Source: Hemicordylus capensis (lineage: Eukaryota; Chordata; Lepidosauria; Squamata; Cordylidae). From it: 64,000 nucleotides of DNA. The translations under genes and the position numbers were made by a program. A model generated the notes under the pieces. The model had not been told where the DNA came from. It saw only the letters and a list, made by a program, of their open reading frames with translations, and did no database searches. This document shows positions 43,155 to 50,640 of the stretch, piece by piece. Numbering within the stretch: the first letter of the stretch is position 1; each line of letters begins with the position of its first letter. The DNA is taken from NCBI RefSeq assembly GCF_027244095.1, contig NC_069658.1, positions 265,988,687 to 266,052,686 on the forward strand, written 5' to 3'.

Positions 43155-46100
43155 GTAAAAGAAGAGAAAGAGAAAAATACAGTATATGGTACAAAGAAGT
43201 GATGCACATTGGGATGAAAAACCCCAACTTCAAGTATACGCTGATGGGATCTGAGCCTTTGGTGGCTGACCAGGAGAGGGATCTTGGGGTCATGGTGGGC
43301 AGCTCATTGAAAGTGTCGACCCAATGTGCGGCAGCTGTGAAAAAGGCCAATTCCATGCTAGGGATCATTAGGAAGGAGACTGAAAATAAAACTGCTCATA
43401 TTATAATGCCCTTATCCAAAACTATGGTGTGGCCACACCTGGAGTACTGCATACAATTCTGGTCACCACATCTAAAAAAGGACATTGTAGAACTGGAAAA
43501 GGTGCAGGAGAGTGCAACCAAGATGATCAGGAGCCTAGAGCTCCTTTCTTATGAGGCAAGGCTACAACAGCTGGGGCTATTTAGTTTAGAAAAAAAGACG
43601 ACTGCGGGGAGACATGATAGAGGACTATAAAATCATGCATGGTGTGGAGAAAGTGGATAGAGAGAAATTCTTCTCCCTCTCATATAACACTAGAACCAGG
43701 GGTCATCCCATGAAATTGATTGCCAGGAAATTTAGGACCAACAAACGGAAGTACTTTGTCGCACAATGCATAATCAACTTGTAGTATTCTCTGCCACAAG
43801 ATGTGGTGACAGCCAACAACCTGGATGGCTTTAAGAGGGGTTTGGATAACTTCATGGAGGAGAGGTCTATCAATGACTACTAGTCGGAGGGCTGTGGGCC
43901 ACCTCCAGCCTCAAAGGCAGGATGCCTCTGAGTACTAGTTGCAGGGGAGTAACAGCAGGAGGGAGAGCATGCCCTCAGCTCCTGCCTGTGGCATCTGGTG
44001 GGCCACTGTGCAAAACAGGATGCTGGACTAGATGGGCCTTGGGCCTGATCCAGCAGAGCTGTTCTTATGTTCTTAAGTGCTACTCTGTCACTACTTAATC
44101 AAGAAAGTCTGCTTAATCCACTCATAATCTAAAATAGTCTTGGTGAAAGTCTTGCTGAAATAATCAGAATTGTCCTCTATTATTATTGCAGAGTAAATAG
44201 TTTTTGAACTACAGCTTTGAAAACTTCAGCCAGTTGTCTGGGAAACTCTTTAGCCTGCATGTGTCTCTCCACAGATAAACACTCTCATGAGAGAGTGGTC
44301 CGCTCAGAGCGGGGCTAATAACAGACTGCACAGTCTGCATGGTATTGCACAGTTGGCATGATAGCCACGATAAACCCACTCATGTCATGAGTTTGGCTGA
44401 GACTAAGCATGCTTTCGCTCCAGGAGAAGGGTCAGGGTCCCTCTTCTCCAACAAAATCAGTTAAAAGATAGAATAGAAATCTAAACCATAAAACCAAAGG
44501 GGCAAATCCTAAGTAATTTCAATGCATGCCTAACAGTCTAGTCCTACACATCCATACACAGGATAGGAAAGGGGGTCTAGGATGAAGAAAATAATAAAAA
44601 TTTCCAGAGACACAGGGCAGAGGGGACAATGCATCTCCTGACATACCTGCTGAAAGAATAGGATGGCGTAGAGTCATGAACTTTCCGGTCAGGTCCGGAA
44701 AGCAAGAGAGAGGGACCAGTGAAGCCCCCTTATATAGGGCCAAAATCCAGTGGAAAATTCCATAGAATTCCTGTCCTCTGGGTGCCAGGACAAAGGATGA
44801 GGGAGTTGGGTAAGAGATATGTAAATGTGCCGGGAAGTCTATGTGTTGGGAAATCTGTGTGAATGGATCATCTGCTGAGATAGGCCTTGTGTCGTTATCT
44901 TTTGGTTTTTTACAGGCCTGCACAACATAAGGCCCGGGGGCTGGCTTCGGCCCGCAGTGACTATTTTACTGGCCCCCAGCTACCCTGCAGCAACACAGGA
45001 GCTGGAAATTGCCTTATAGCGCCATCCTGTGCATGCTTTCTCAGAAACATGCTCCATTGGTGTGCCATGTAACGCCTGTGTTTTAGGGAGAGGAGAGGAC
45101 TTGGCACTTGTTTGGGGCTGGCATGCAGTCTAGGGGCCCCACTCATTGAGCAGGGACAGGACCAATCCTCTGGCCACTACCCTTGATTGAAACTATGGGT
45201 CCATTAACAGGGGGAATAGATCCACAAGTAACTAATCATATTTTTAATTTTAATATAATAATGTGTTAAAAATTGACCTCGGCCCCTGCACACCAAGTTG
45301 TGGGTGGTTCCGGCCCACCAGGGCATTTGAGTTGTGCAACCCTCGTTTAGGCTAAGGATTGAAGGATCCTGGAAAATTTGAACTGATCGCTCTGAATAGT
45401 TTTAAGGAATGCAGTCAGGTGTGTTACTTAACAAACAGAGATAGGCTATGGGGATTCTGATTTATTGGTTTCAGAAGGGTTTAGGAGATTCTGAAATGGA
45501 AAGTCAATTTTGAGGTATCAAAGTTGTGTGGCATGACCCTCCAAGAGTGCAAGACCTGTGGCCAGGTTCCTAGCATACATGACTTTGCCGATCTCTCCTT
45601 GCCAGAGTGTACACGCATTTCTCCAGGACTTCAAAATTCAGGTCCTCCATGCCAGCACCACATGAAGGGGTACAAGGAGAGGTATCTGGGGTGCCCCAAA
45701 ATTGTGACTTCTCATGACAGTATTATTGTGATCCATGGCTCTTGTACAAGCAACATGTACTGAAGTATCACAATGCAACTTGGTCAGGTAGCGTATGGTT
45801 TAGCCTTGTCACTCAGAGAAAGACACACAGGGCAGTATTTGGGCAGCAGTTACACACCGCAGGCCTTGGAAAGCCTTAGGAGAGAAGGTCAAAACTCTGG
45901 AGCAGAAAAAGGGAAATCCTAAAAATAATGTGTATGAGAATGGATATCTACTGAATTGAGAATGGGAAAAGGAGTTGCAGTTTGTAGGAGTGTTTTGGGG
46001 AGGGATGGAGATGGTGTAGTGTCAAAGTCAGGATTTGTTCAAGGAGCAGTGAGGATGCAGCGAAGGGAGCAGATGTTTAATTGTGGGAAAGGAAGGGAGT

Positions 46101-49100
46101 TATGCACAGTAACTCCAAACAATTATGCACACACAGGCTCCTGAGAATTGCAGATAGGGAGGGGTTTAGAAGATGGAGGCCATCCGGGCTTACCGGGACT
46201 TCATCCCACTTCTCTCATGTCCAAATGCCATATTGTTGTTTGTATCTGAGCCAAAAAAGAGTGGCAGATTGGTGCAGAGAAATATATTTTTTGCAGAATC
46301 CCAGTACGTTTCAAGCTAATTGCTACTCTCTCTTTTTTGGCTCAGTTTTTAATGCTGTCCTCCTGTTTTTCCTGTGTTTGAATCTGAGCAGCTCTTTGGG
46401 GTACTAATATCACTTTCCTCTCCAACAGCTCCATCCATCTGTGCAATAACTCCATCCAGAAGCATTATGAGAACTCGCTGAACCGCCACTCTGAGCTGCC
46501 CCCTGACAACATGTGGTCATCTGAGCAGTTCCAGGTCCACTTGCGGCAAATGGGGGCACCAGAAGCTTGGACTCAGGTGATTGTGCCTGGTATGAAGGCA
46601 GCAATCATTCACGCCATGCAAACCTCACAGGACTTAGTAGAGTTCCGCAAAAACAGCTTTGAACTCTACGGTGCAGACTTTCTTTTTGGAGAAAACTACC
46701 AGCCATGGCTGATTGAGATCAATGCCAGCCCAACCATGGCAGCCTCCACTGCTATTACCACTCGGTTGTGTGCCAGCGTGCAGGAGGATACCCTACGTGT
46801 GGTCATTGACCGCAAGTATGACCGCACTTGTAGTACTGGAAACTTTGAGCTCATTTACAAACAGGTTAGTGCCCCTCTTTGCCTAGCTTCACAGATTGGG
46901 TTAGGGACCCTTGTAGAGCTGCTTGGACAAAGCAGCCTCTGGGACTGCCTTGTGTTCCTTCCGCTGATTCTGACTCTCTCCCTTTTGCGGGGAGCCCTTA
47001 GATAGCCTTGGGTGCAGAGGTTCTTCCTTTCTGCACTTTGAGTTGCAGGCCAACTAGATGTTTAAGGCCTGAGCATTCCAGTACCTGAGCACCGGATGAC
47101 CAGCAGAAAGTGGAAGGAGATCATTTGGAGCTTATCTTCAGCATGTCCAGGACTGGGACAGGAACGCCACAGAGAGGAGCAGTTCATAACAAAAGAGGCA
47201 AACATTTTTTCTTCTTCAAAAAGTGGCCTTGTTTGATCTGGGAGGCAATGCCAACCAGTCTTCACCCAGTCACTTCTAAGAGTAAACGATTTTTGTGTCG
47301 ATTTTTGGCATTTGGGATTAAAGTGGGCAGATCTCTGCTTCCTGTAAGGTTTTTTTTAATTCCTCGGGGCCTTTCTTTTTCCCCTCTGTGCTTATTTGAT
47401 GTGTTTCTTTCTAGGTTGGGAGTATGGGAGTCAGTGCTGCCAGGTTGACTTTTTGGCCTCCTCCTGTCATCTTTGTTTTCTTAAGGAGGCTTACCTATGA
47501 CAGAGGCTGGGAGTCTGCTGTAAAGGCCTCTGATTCTTAAACAATGGGACTAAAACAAGATCCACAGAGATCAAATTGGATCTTTGCTCCTTACCTGTTT
47601 GTGAGTTCCATTTGCTGAACTGGAGGGTTCTGTCTCTTTTTGTTTTGAGAGAGCCAGGGAACTGGAAGAAACTAGAAGATGACGCTAGTCTAGCACACAC
47701 CCAAAGCAGGAACCTCTATGGACCCACAGTTAAAAGTCATCCAGAGTCTATGGTCTACTTGCAAGGAACAAGAATAGATCTAAGAGGTGTTGCTTGCTTT
47801 CCCTCCCAGTCCTTGGGCCAAACTATACATAACATTAACCCCATTGTTAGATCTGATGCACTTATATTTCACTTTAATAAATAGCAGCTGTAGAGGATGC
47901 TGATCCAAACTGGGATCATAGCATTGCAGGGGAAGGCTTTAACCCTTTGCCCCACCATAGTGCTGATCCAGAACAGCCCCCCACTCTCAAAACTGCTATT
48001 TGCCCTAGGAGGGAAGTTTTCACTGGCCCATCCAATCCCATCCCCAGTGGGGCTAGAATCTGACGGTTGCTTAACAATGGGTGCATGGAGGTTCCTGCCC
48101 TGGGTGTGGACTGGGGTTATCTTCCAGTTCCTTCCGGCTATATGGTCCCATCAGAACAAAGAGACAGAACCTTCCAGCTTAACAGCTGGAACCAGGAACC
48201 AGGCCTTGTATAATAGGAGTATTAATTGGTTGCCTTTCCCCAAGTCTTTGGGTAGCTACACTGGCCAGATTGTATGTTGTGTTGGAATCTTTAATCTGTA
48301 GTAACTCTGATGTACTTTGTAGTGGTATATGCAGGTTATCCCAGGGTGTGGCCCATGGGGTGAAGTAAGTAATTGGCTCCGCCCCTCCAGAGCTACTGTT
48401 TTGTATCTGGCTCTATTGGTAGGCCTTTGGGGCTCTACTAAAAATAGATAGATCCTGGAAGCCTGAAGGCTGCCTACCCCGGCTTAAAGCCCCCATTTCA
48501 GGGCCTTGAGCAAATCCTGTGGCACCTACACAGCCCTGGGAACCCCAGCTGCTTTCCCTCCACCACCTGGGCTGAGCTGTGTTTAGCCATCTCATCTTGT
48601 TTCCCTCTTCTCTTCACAGGCTGCTGTGGAGGTCCCCCAGTATGTTGGCATTAGCCTTTTGGTAGAAGGTTCCACTGTTAAGAAACCTCGGCCGGCCTGC
48701 CAAAGAAGCCCTGGGGCAGGTGATGGAAAGTATGCCAGTGACCCACAGCAGCCCAAGGCCCCTAAGCTGAGTCACCGCCGCAGTAACCACAGTAGCCCCC
48801 GGGTCCCTACCCCATCCTTGACAGCAAGAAATGGCAAGATAACAGAGCTAGCTGCTCCTGGGAAGGAGAACAAAGCCAAGGAGAAGGCTCCCTCCAGCAA
48901 GATCCCCTCTTCAACTTCTGCCAGATTCAAGCTGCCCAACAAATCAGACCCCTGTAACAGAAGGGTGCTGATGGCACACAGCATGGCTACCTCCGCTATC
49001 GTCCCAGGGGACAAGTTGCCATGCCCAGCCCTGCTCTGTGTCAAATCCGGCTCCCAGAAGCTGGCCACTGACCCACAGGCGTCTACTTGCAATCAAGCCA

Positions 49101-49438
49101 AGTCTTCCAAGCTGTCTGGTGCGTTGGCGCAGGTACCCAGCAAAGCGATCAAATTGCCAGGTAGGGAATTGTGTTTGAAGCTGCATACGCAGGAAATGCA
49201 TTCCGCCTCTGCCTCTGAAGAGCTGCCAACCTCCCCTGCTCACCTCTTCCCCTCCGCCTACCCCATGAGATCCAGTGTGCCAAAGCGCTTGTGGAACTGC
49301 AGGCAGTCCTTCATGCAGAACATGCCCTTGCCCCTACCTCCTCCATCCCCTCCAGGCATGAATCTTGTGTCAGCTGCCCGGCTCAATGCCATCCGGGCAA
49401 CCATGATCAGGCGGTGGCGGCCAAGGAGGGACAGGTGA
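25772..49438 (+). CDS. TTLL3: Tubulin monoglycylase TTLL3 (twelve coding exons)
   Basis: TTLL3 ligates the first glycine to glutamate side chains in tubulin tails, mainly in cilia and flagella. Coding segments: 25772-25805, 26993-27105, 27279-27453, 29267-29337, 29548-29676, 29854-29968, 32760-32888, 36233-36425, 38848-38996, 42811-43054, 46429-46864 and 48620-49438. They give 868 codons plus TGA, with consistent phases and GT-AG borders. Residues 1-93 are a basic N-terminal region with VERAIKQRKIF; 94-125 are an acidic tract. The TTL domain spans about 320-600, with [15 protein letters not shown] (K361), [20 protein letters not shown] and a metal-binding E547/N549 in [12 protein letters not shown]. 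Residues 597-868 are a basic Ser/Pro-rich tail opening [17 protein letters not shown]. The position after ARPC4 favours TTLL3 over TTLL8. The start was chosen because exon 2 has no in-frame ATG. Confidence 0.95.
25949..26016 (+). mobile_element. Head of a tRNA-derived SINE
   Basis: GGAGCTCAGTGG (A-box region) and CAGGTTCAATCCCTG (B box) match the head of the tRNA-headed SINE whose reverse copy is at 61471-61664. The copy is cut at 26017 where another element begins. Confidence 0.65.
26017..26698. mobile_element. DNA element with GGGCGCTTTCCAGAC ends, carrying a nested hAT
   Basis: The ends GGGCGCTTTCCAGAC and GTCTGGAAAGTGCCC are inverse complements with one mismatch. The body matches the copy at 37455-37765 in the opposite orientation, including TTGCCCGAACGGAGGCATTT. 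It is split by the hAT-like element at 26152-26514. No target duplication was found, so its superfamily is unassigned. It lies in TTLL3 intron 1, about 300 bp before exon 2. Confidence 0.75.
26152..26514. mobile_element. hAT-like palindromic element nested in another element
   Basis: It begins CAGTGGTGGCCCATGAACG and ends CATGTTCATGGGCCGCCACTG-like, as inverse ends. It is flanked by the exact 8-bp duplication CTTGTTGC at 26144-26151 and 26515-26522. The interior folds back: GAACGCTGTTCAGAGAAGTG near 26250 has its inverse near 26404-26423. It encodes no protein. Confidence 0.88.
26765..26900. mobile_element. Palindromic hAT-like element (CAGGGTTTCTT ends)
   Basis: The ends CAGGGTTTCTTCACC and GGTTAAGAAACCCTG are inverse. 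The flanks GTGTAGAC and GTGAAGAC agree at 7 of 8. The core has two inverted copies of GGACTACAACTCCCA. It lies 93 bp upstream of TTLL3 exon 2. Confidence 0.85.
26993..27105 (+). CDS. TTLL3: TTLL3 exon 2
   Basis: A TTTCCAG acceptor and GTGAGG donor enclose the frame [17 protein letters not shown] to LYVERAIK, ending in phase 0. It contains no in-frame ATG. Confidence 0.92.
27279..27453 (+). CDS. TTLL3: TTLL3 exon 3
   Basis: It follows CCACAG and ends before GTAAGG. It reads [20 protein letters not shown], then the first half of the acidic tract. It enters in phase 0 and leaves in phase 1. Confidence 0.95.
27454..28584. other. TTLL3 intron 3, first part
   Basis: No exon or clear repeat recognised. 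A LINE-tail-like AT-rich piece is possible around 28480-28560. Confidence 0.4.
28585..28721. mobile_element. Palindromic hAT-like element (CAGTGTTCCCT ends)
   Basis: The ends CAGTGTTCCCTGTAAGAGGG and CCCTCTTACAGGGAATGCTG are inverse. The exact 8-bp duplication GGCCCAGG flanks it (28577-28584 and 28722-28729). The core holds inverted ACTACAACTCCCA motifs. Confidence 0.9.
28722..29266. other. TTLL3 intron 3, second part
   Basis: A repeat-like stretch at about 28990-29130 (AAAGCACCTAC, GGTGCTGTACAA, TTTACAGTCTAAT) resembles a LINE-associated fragment also seen near 32180-32220; family unsure. Confidence 0.35.
29267..29337 (+). CDS. TTLL3: TTLL3 exon 4 (acidic)
   Basis: A 71-bp exon of mostly GAT/GAA/GAG codons that continues the acidic tract and ends DGTYSLM before a GTTAGT donor. 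Confidence 0.92.
29548..29676 (+). CDS. TTLL3: TTLL3 exon 5
   Basis: It follows CTGACAG and reads [20 protein letters not shown] through [10 protein letters not shown], phase 0 at both ends. Confidence 0.95.
29854..29968 (+). CDS. TTLL3: TTLL3 exon 6
   Basis: It follows TTTCCCAG and reads [19 protein letters not shown] to DEKHAFI, ending in phase 1 before GTGAGA. Confidence 0.95.
29969..30685. other. TTLL3 intron 6, first part
   Basis: No recognised gene or repeat. Confidence 0.4.
30686..32165 (-). mobile_element. L1 LINE 3' portion, antisense to TTLL3
   Basis: Minus-strand frames read like the C-terminal part of L1 ORF2: [18 protein letters not shown] near 31310, [20 protein letters not shown] near 31160 and [20 protein letters not shown] near 32040. 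The frame is broken in several places and the 5' part is missing, as in a typical truncated L1. The low-coordinate end is T-rich, agreeing with an inverted 3' tail. It sits in TTLL3 intron 6, ending about 0.6 kb before exon 7. Confidence 0.8.
32455..32640 (+). mobile_element. tRNA-headed SINE (forward), partly decayed
   Basis: GGGGAGACCCGAGTCCAGCC, GGGTGACTCTGGGCCAGGCA and GGAAGAAGAGCGGGATATAA follow the order of the SINE at 23920-24132 in the opposite orientation. An AATAAAATAAG tail ends it. Confidence 0.75.
32760..32888 (+). CDS. TTLL3: TTLL3 exon 7
   Basis: A rather weak acceptor (GTCACGGTAG) precedes the frame [20 protein letters not shown] to NEQESP. It ends before GTAAAT in phase 1. 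The phase and the TTLL3/TTLL8-type EDF..TAA motif support it. Confidence 0.9.
33035..33515 (-). repeat. Unclassified interspersed repeat X, copy 1
   Basis: Blocks in order (plus strand): GGGCTTCTGTCCCAAATCTC, AACTTACCTCGAAGTCC, GGACCCACTCCACA and AAGTGGCTTCACTCAACG. The same blocks occur inverted at 39585-39925 and, interrupted, at 50692-51672. No protein was recognised; the ends are uncertain. Confidence 0.6.
33516..34458. other. TTLL3 intron 7, unassigned
   Basis: A quasi-palindromic stretch at about 33550-33800 repeats AAAAATGCGCCTGGGAATG and AAAAATGCACCTGGGAATA. The remainder has no recognised content. Confidence 0.4.
34459..34762 (+). mobile_element. 5S-rRNA-headed SINE (forward)
   Basis: AGCTAAGCAGGGTC at 34496-34509, then CCTGGTT and GGGAGACTT, follow the order and spacing of the internal promoter half of vertebrate 5S rRNA. 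The body then continues CTGGGAAGAGCATCTAGG and AGATTCCTGCCTGCAACC. The tail is AATACTGAGCTAGATGGACC, then CTGACTCAGTATGTGGCAGC, then repeated GTTCCTATG. Confidence 0.88.
35239..35374. mobile_element. Palindromic hAT-like element (CAGTGTTCCCT ends)
   Basis: The ends CAGTGTTCCCTCTCTAACGG and TGTTACAGGGAACACTG are inverse. The flanks CCTCAGAT and CCCCAGAT agree at 7 of 8. The core has GACTACAACTCCCAGAATCC and its inverse. Confidence 0.88.
35500..35680 (-). mobile_element. LINE 3' end fragment (L2-like), reverse
   Basis: TTTTTATACCGCCCTGTCAA, CTCTGGGTGGTTTACAGTC and the AAAATCATTCACATTAAAAT run resemble the inverted 3' end of squamate L2. Confidence 0.5.
35747..35882. mobile_element. Palindromic hAT-like element (CAGTGTTCCCC ends)
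   Basis: The ends CAGTGTTCCCCCTAACAGGG and CCCTGTTAGAGGGAACCCTG are inverse with few changes. The flanks CTTATGAC and CTCATGAC agree at 7 of 8. The core has CACTACAACTCCCAGCATCC. Confidence 0.88.
36233..36425 (+). CDS. TTLL3: TTLL3 exon 8
   Basis: It follows CATTTGCAG and reads [20 protein letters not shown] to SGYHQVV, ending with two bases of the split His codon before GTAAGT. Confidence 0.93.
36426..37454. other. TTLL3 intron 8, unassigned
   Basis: No recognised gene or repeat. Confidence 0.4.
37455..37765. mobile_element. DNA element with GGGCGCTTTCCAGAC ends, intact-length copy
   Basis: The ends GGGCGCTTTCCAGACTAG and TAGTCTGGAAAGTGCCC are inverse. The body is the inverse of the element at 26017-26698 but without its nested hAT. 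Target duplications were not found. Confidence 0.75.
37810..38237. mobile_element. hAT-like element (CAGGG..GGCCAACCTG ends) split by a SINE
   Basis: The ends CAGGGACGGCCAACCTGACA and CAGGTTGGTCACCCCTG are inverse. The exact 8-bp duplication CTCTGTAG flanks it (37802-37809 and 38238-38245). The right arm is separated from the left by the 5S-headed SINE at 37905-38204, so the SINE is younger. A related unsplit copy is at 56113-56248. Confidence 0.88.
37905..38204 (+). mobile_element. 5S-rRNA-headed SINE nested in a hAT-like element
   Basis: AGCTAAGCAGGGTC at 37941-37954, then CCTGGTT and AATGGGAGACT, match the 5S promoter half. The tail ends GACTCAGTACATGGCAG and GTTCCTATATTCCT. It interrupts the hAT-like element at 37810-38237. 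Confidence 0.88.
38238..38847. other. TTLL3 intron 8, last part
   Basis: No recognised gene or repeat. Confidence 0.4.
38848..38996 (+). CDS. TTLL3: TTLL3 exon 9 (start of TTL domain)
   Basis: It follows GATTGCAG and encodes [20 protein letters not shown], then [19 protein letters not shown] with the nucleotide-binding Lys. It ends before GTAAGA in phase 1. Confidence 0.95.
39180..39487. mobile_element. hAT-like element, TAGGGATGTGCA group, partial
   Basis: Inverted arms (GCCGCTCCGTTGTTTC near 39179 and GAAACAACGGGGCGGC near 39285) and the right end GTGCACCTCCCTA match the group seen at 40497-41042. The left terminus was not found. A (GAGT)n/(GT)n run at about 39372-39415 lies inside. Confidence 0.6.
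39488..40065 (+). mobile_element. CR1 LINE 3' tail interrupted by repeat X
   Basis: GAGGCAGGATGCCTCTAAAT and CAGTTGCAGGGGAGCAACAG are CR1 tail blocks. The tail resumes at about 39930 with ATGCCCTCATCTCTTGCCTG and GGATGCTGGACTGGATAAGT. Repeat X (39585-39925) lies between the halves. Confidence 0.75.
39585..39925 (+). repeat. Unclassified interspersed repeat X, copy 2 (inside CR1)
   Basis: TTGAGTGAAGCCACTTC, GGAAGCAGCCCCTCCCCTCT, GGAGTGGGTCCAAGGA and GAAGGAGATTCGGGGCAGAA match copy 1 at 33035-33515 inverted. Being inside a CR1 tail shows that it moved or arrived after that CR1. Confidence 0.65.
40066..40496 (+). mobile_element. Second CR1 LINE 3' tail, cut by microsatellite and hAT
   Basis: GGAAATTTAGGACCAACACA, AATTCTCTACCCCAGGATGT and GGGCTTCCCAGAGGTATCTG are CR1 tail blocks. 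An AT-rich tail and (AATG)n at 40182-40219 interrupt it. The hAT-like element at 40497 ends it within the CR1 terminal GGCTGTTCTTATG block. Confidence 0.75.
40182..40219. repeat. (AATG)n microsatellite
   Basis: About nine consecutive AATG/GAAT units after ATGTAATAAATG. Confidence 0.9.
40497..41042. mobile_element. hAT-like foldback element, TAGGGATGTGCA group
   Basis: It begins TAGGGATGTGCACAAACCG and ends CCATGCACATCCCTA. It lies in a CR1 tail; the flanking GCTCAT/GCTCTTAT is an imperfect target duplication. The interior holds inverted blocks (TACTGGAAAACTGGTCCAGC near 40624 and its inverse near 40831) and a further diverged direct copy near 40943. Confidence 0.8.
41043..42108. other. TTLL3 intron 9, unassigned
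   Basis: The open frame at 41619-42023 (134 codons) resembles no protein I know and has no splice-site support. No repeat was recognised apart from a (GA)n run near 41774. Confidence 0.4.
42109..42243. mobile_element. Palindromic hAT-like element (CAGGGATTCTCAA ends)
   Basis: The ends CAGGGATTCTCAACGTTGAG and AACATTGAGAATCCCTG are inverse. The exact 8-bp duplication GTCAAGAA flanks it (42101-42108 and 42244-42251). The core is GGACTTCAACTCCCATAATC and its inverse. Confidence 0.92.
42811..43054 (+). CDS. TTLL3: TTLL3 exon 10 (TTL core)
   Basis: It follows TCTAACAG and encodes [38 protein letters not shown] and [16 protein letters not shown]. It ends in phase 2 before GTGAGT. A (GT)n run begins about 50 bp into the following intron. 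Confidence 0.95.
43105..43152. repeat. (GT)24 microsatellite in TTLL3 intron 10
   Basis: An uninterrupted GT run beginning 51 bp after the exon 10 donor. Confidence 0.95.
43195..44080 (+). mobile_element. CR1 LINE, 5'-truncated, with C-terminal RT frame
   Basis: The frame reads [20 protein letters not shown], then [40 protein letters not shown] and [10 protein letters not shown]. The non-coding tail runs to GGATGCTGGACTAGATGGGC and GTTCTTATGTTCTTAA. The copy is truncated upstream, as is usual for CR1. It is the best-preserved CR1 tail in the window. Confidence 0.92.
44081..44912. other. TTLL3 intron 10, unassigned
   Basis: A minus-strand frame at 44519-44923 matches nothing I know. A TATATA-like box occurs at about 44732. 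No coding exon was recognised. Confidence 0.35.
44913..45345. mobile_element. hAT-like non-autonomous element (GGCCCG-type)
   Basis: The left end CAGGCCTGCACAACATAAGG and the right end CATTTGAGTTGTGCAACCCT are imperfect inverse repeats. The GGCCCGGGGGCTGGCTTCGG block is typical of a common vertebrate hAT non-autonomous type. Target duplications are not clear. Confidence 0.55.
45346..46428. other. TTLL3 intron 10, last part
   Basis: No recognised gene or repeat. Confidence 0.4.
46429..46864 (+). CDS. TTLL3: TTLL3 exon 11 (TTL catalytic end)
   Basis: It follows TCCAACAG and encodes [32 protein letters not shown] and [16 protein letters not shown] to FELIYKQ, phase 0 before GTTAGT. It holds the metal-binding Glu and Asn. 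Confidence 0.95.
46865..48619. other. TTLL3 intron 11
   Basis: No recognised exon. Frames at 47110-47448 and 47897-48301 have no protein signature. Confidence 0.45.
48620..49438 (+). CDS. TTLL3: TTLL3 exon 12 (C-terminal tail)
   Basis: It follows TCTTCACAG and opens [18 protein letters not shown], a junction typical of TTLL3 and TTLL8. The remaining 250 or so residues are Lys/Ser/Pro-rich without a known domain and end RRWRPRRDR-stop. Confidence 0.92.
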   Translation, partial: AAVEVPQYVGISLLVEGSTVKKPRPACQRSPGAGDGKYASDPQQPKAPKLSHRRSNHSSPRVPTPSLTARNGKITELAAPGKENKAKEKAPSSKIPSSTSARFKLPNKSDPCNRRVLMAHSMATSAIVPGDKLPCPALLCVKSGSQKLATDPQASTCNQAKSSKLSGALAQVPSKAIKLPGRELCLKLHTQEMHSASASEELPTSPAHLFPSAYPMRSSVPKRLWNCRQSFMQNMPLPLPPPSPPGMNLVSAARLNAIRATMIRRWRPRRDR

Positions 49439-49600
49439 CCCAGGAACAGCCCTGGCCTTGGGTTTGTTGCTGCAGGCAGGAATCATGCTAGAGGGTCTGG
49501 GCAGCATTTCTGGTGAGGGGGCAGGGCTATGTGGACAGGAAATCATGTTGTTGGGAGCTGGACTCTCCATCGCAATAAAGGACTTTGAAGGAATGTTGAC
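49439..49600 (+). other. TTLL3: TTLL3 3' UTR
   Basis: A short 3' UTR: AATAAA at 49574 lies 136 bp after the stop, with GT-rich sequence (GGTCTGTGATGG) following near 49603. Confidence 0.75.
49574..49579 (+). terminator. TTLL3: Poly(A) signal of TTLL3 (AATAAA)
   Basis: The canonical hexamer sits about 25 bp upstream of a TG-rich element, at the expected place after the last coding exon. Confidence 0.8.
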
Positions 49601-50359
49601 CAGCTGGTCTGTGATGGCAGGGTGAGCAGCAGGTCAGGGTGGATGGGCAGGAGGGACTCTCTTAATGTCTGTGTGGAGGGAAGAGTTAAGGCTCCATGGG
49701 GGCTGGGGGAGAGCGGACGTGTGCAGAGAGAGTAGGGGATGAAGACAAGGGCTCTGATCCCTGGCACAGCCCCAGGAATTAGGGAAGTTCTCAAATCAGG
49801 ATGCAAATACAGGATCTGTAGGCATAGCGAGACCCCTGGGGGCCAGGGGACAGTCTTCTTATGGGGCCCCCATTGTGTGCACTTGATGTCACGGGCATAC
49901 GACATCCCTATTCGAACTGTGTGTAGGCACACAGTTCAGCCAGTCAGAGAGGAAAGGCCCACCAGGCAGCCACAGCTCCTACCACTACCACAGGGGGTGG
50001 GGTGTGGCCTGCCCCGCTCGGTTCACCCCCCACTCCCTAGAGGCCAACAGTTAAGGGGTGGCGGGGTGGCCTGCTTGGGGACCCCTCTGGGCCTAGGGAC
50101 ATTTGTCCCTGTTTGTCCAATGGACGCTACGCCCATGTCTGTAGCAATTGCCAGGAGTAATTCCAACACCATTGGTGGGCATAAGAATAAGAAAATAAGA
50201 ATTAATAATAGAATATTATTTTCTTAGTACTTAAAAAAGCAAACAAAATCAGAGTGCTATATAAACATAGGATTGACAATGAGAAGATTCTGCCTGCAAG
50301 CTTACTATCTAAAAGGCATCAGACAGTGGGTGGTTCTGCTTTTTTTTTTTTTAAAAGTG

Positions 50360-50640
50360 ACTGAAGTAGAGACATGATAGTGGAAAGTGCATGATGTGAA
50401 GAAAGTGGATGGAAAGTTTCCCCCCACCTCCCATAACTCTAATACTTGAAGTCACCCCCTAAAATGGATTGGCAGTAGATTCATGGCAAGCAAAATAATC
50501 TGCCACTTCACACAGTGCATAATTTAATACGTAGAATTCACTACCACAAGATGACCACTATCTTAGATGGTATTAAAAGGGATTAGACAAAGTTATGGAA
50601 GAGAAGCCTATCCATTGTCACTTGTCAAGATGGATCTAGC
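50360..50640 (+). mobile_element. Degenerate CR1 LINE fragment
   Basis: AGACATGATAGTGG, GTGAAGAAAGTGGATGG, TTCACACAGTGCATAAT and CACTACCACAAGATG occur in CR1 tail order but with heavy decay. Confidence 0.6.

Noticed and set aside
42989-43630. A 213-codon host gene overlapping TTLL3 exon 10
   Set aside because: It reads from exon 10 in another frame through a GT repeat into CR1 reverse transcriptase; it is not a gene.
44270-44890. A solitary LTR, because of the TATATA-like box near 44732
   Set aside because: No terminal TG/CA boundaries, no flanking duplication, and no second copy or internal retroviral sequence are visible.
48772-49243. Minus-strand frames opposite TTLL3 exon 12
   Set aside because: They are shadows of the plus-strand coding exon, which has the matching phase and homology.
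25772-49438. TTLL8 instead of TTLL3
   Set aside because: The TTL core is similar in both, but the position directly after ARPC4 and before convergent RPUSD3 is the TTLL3 neighbourhood.
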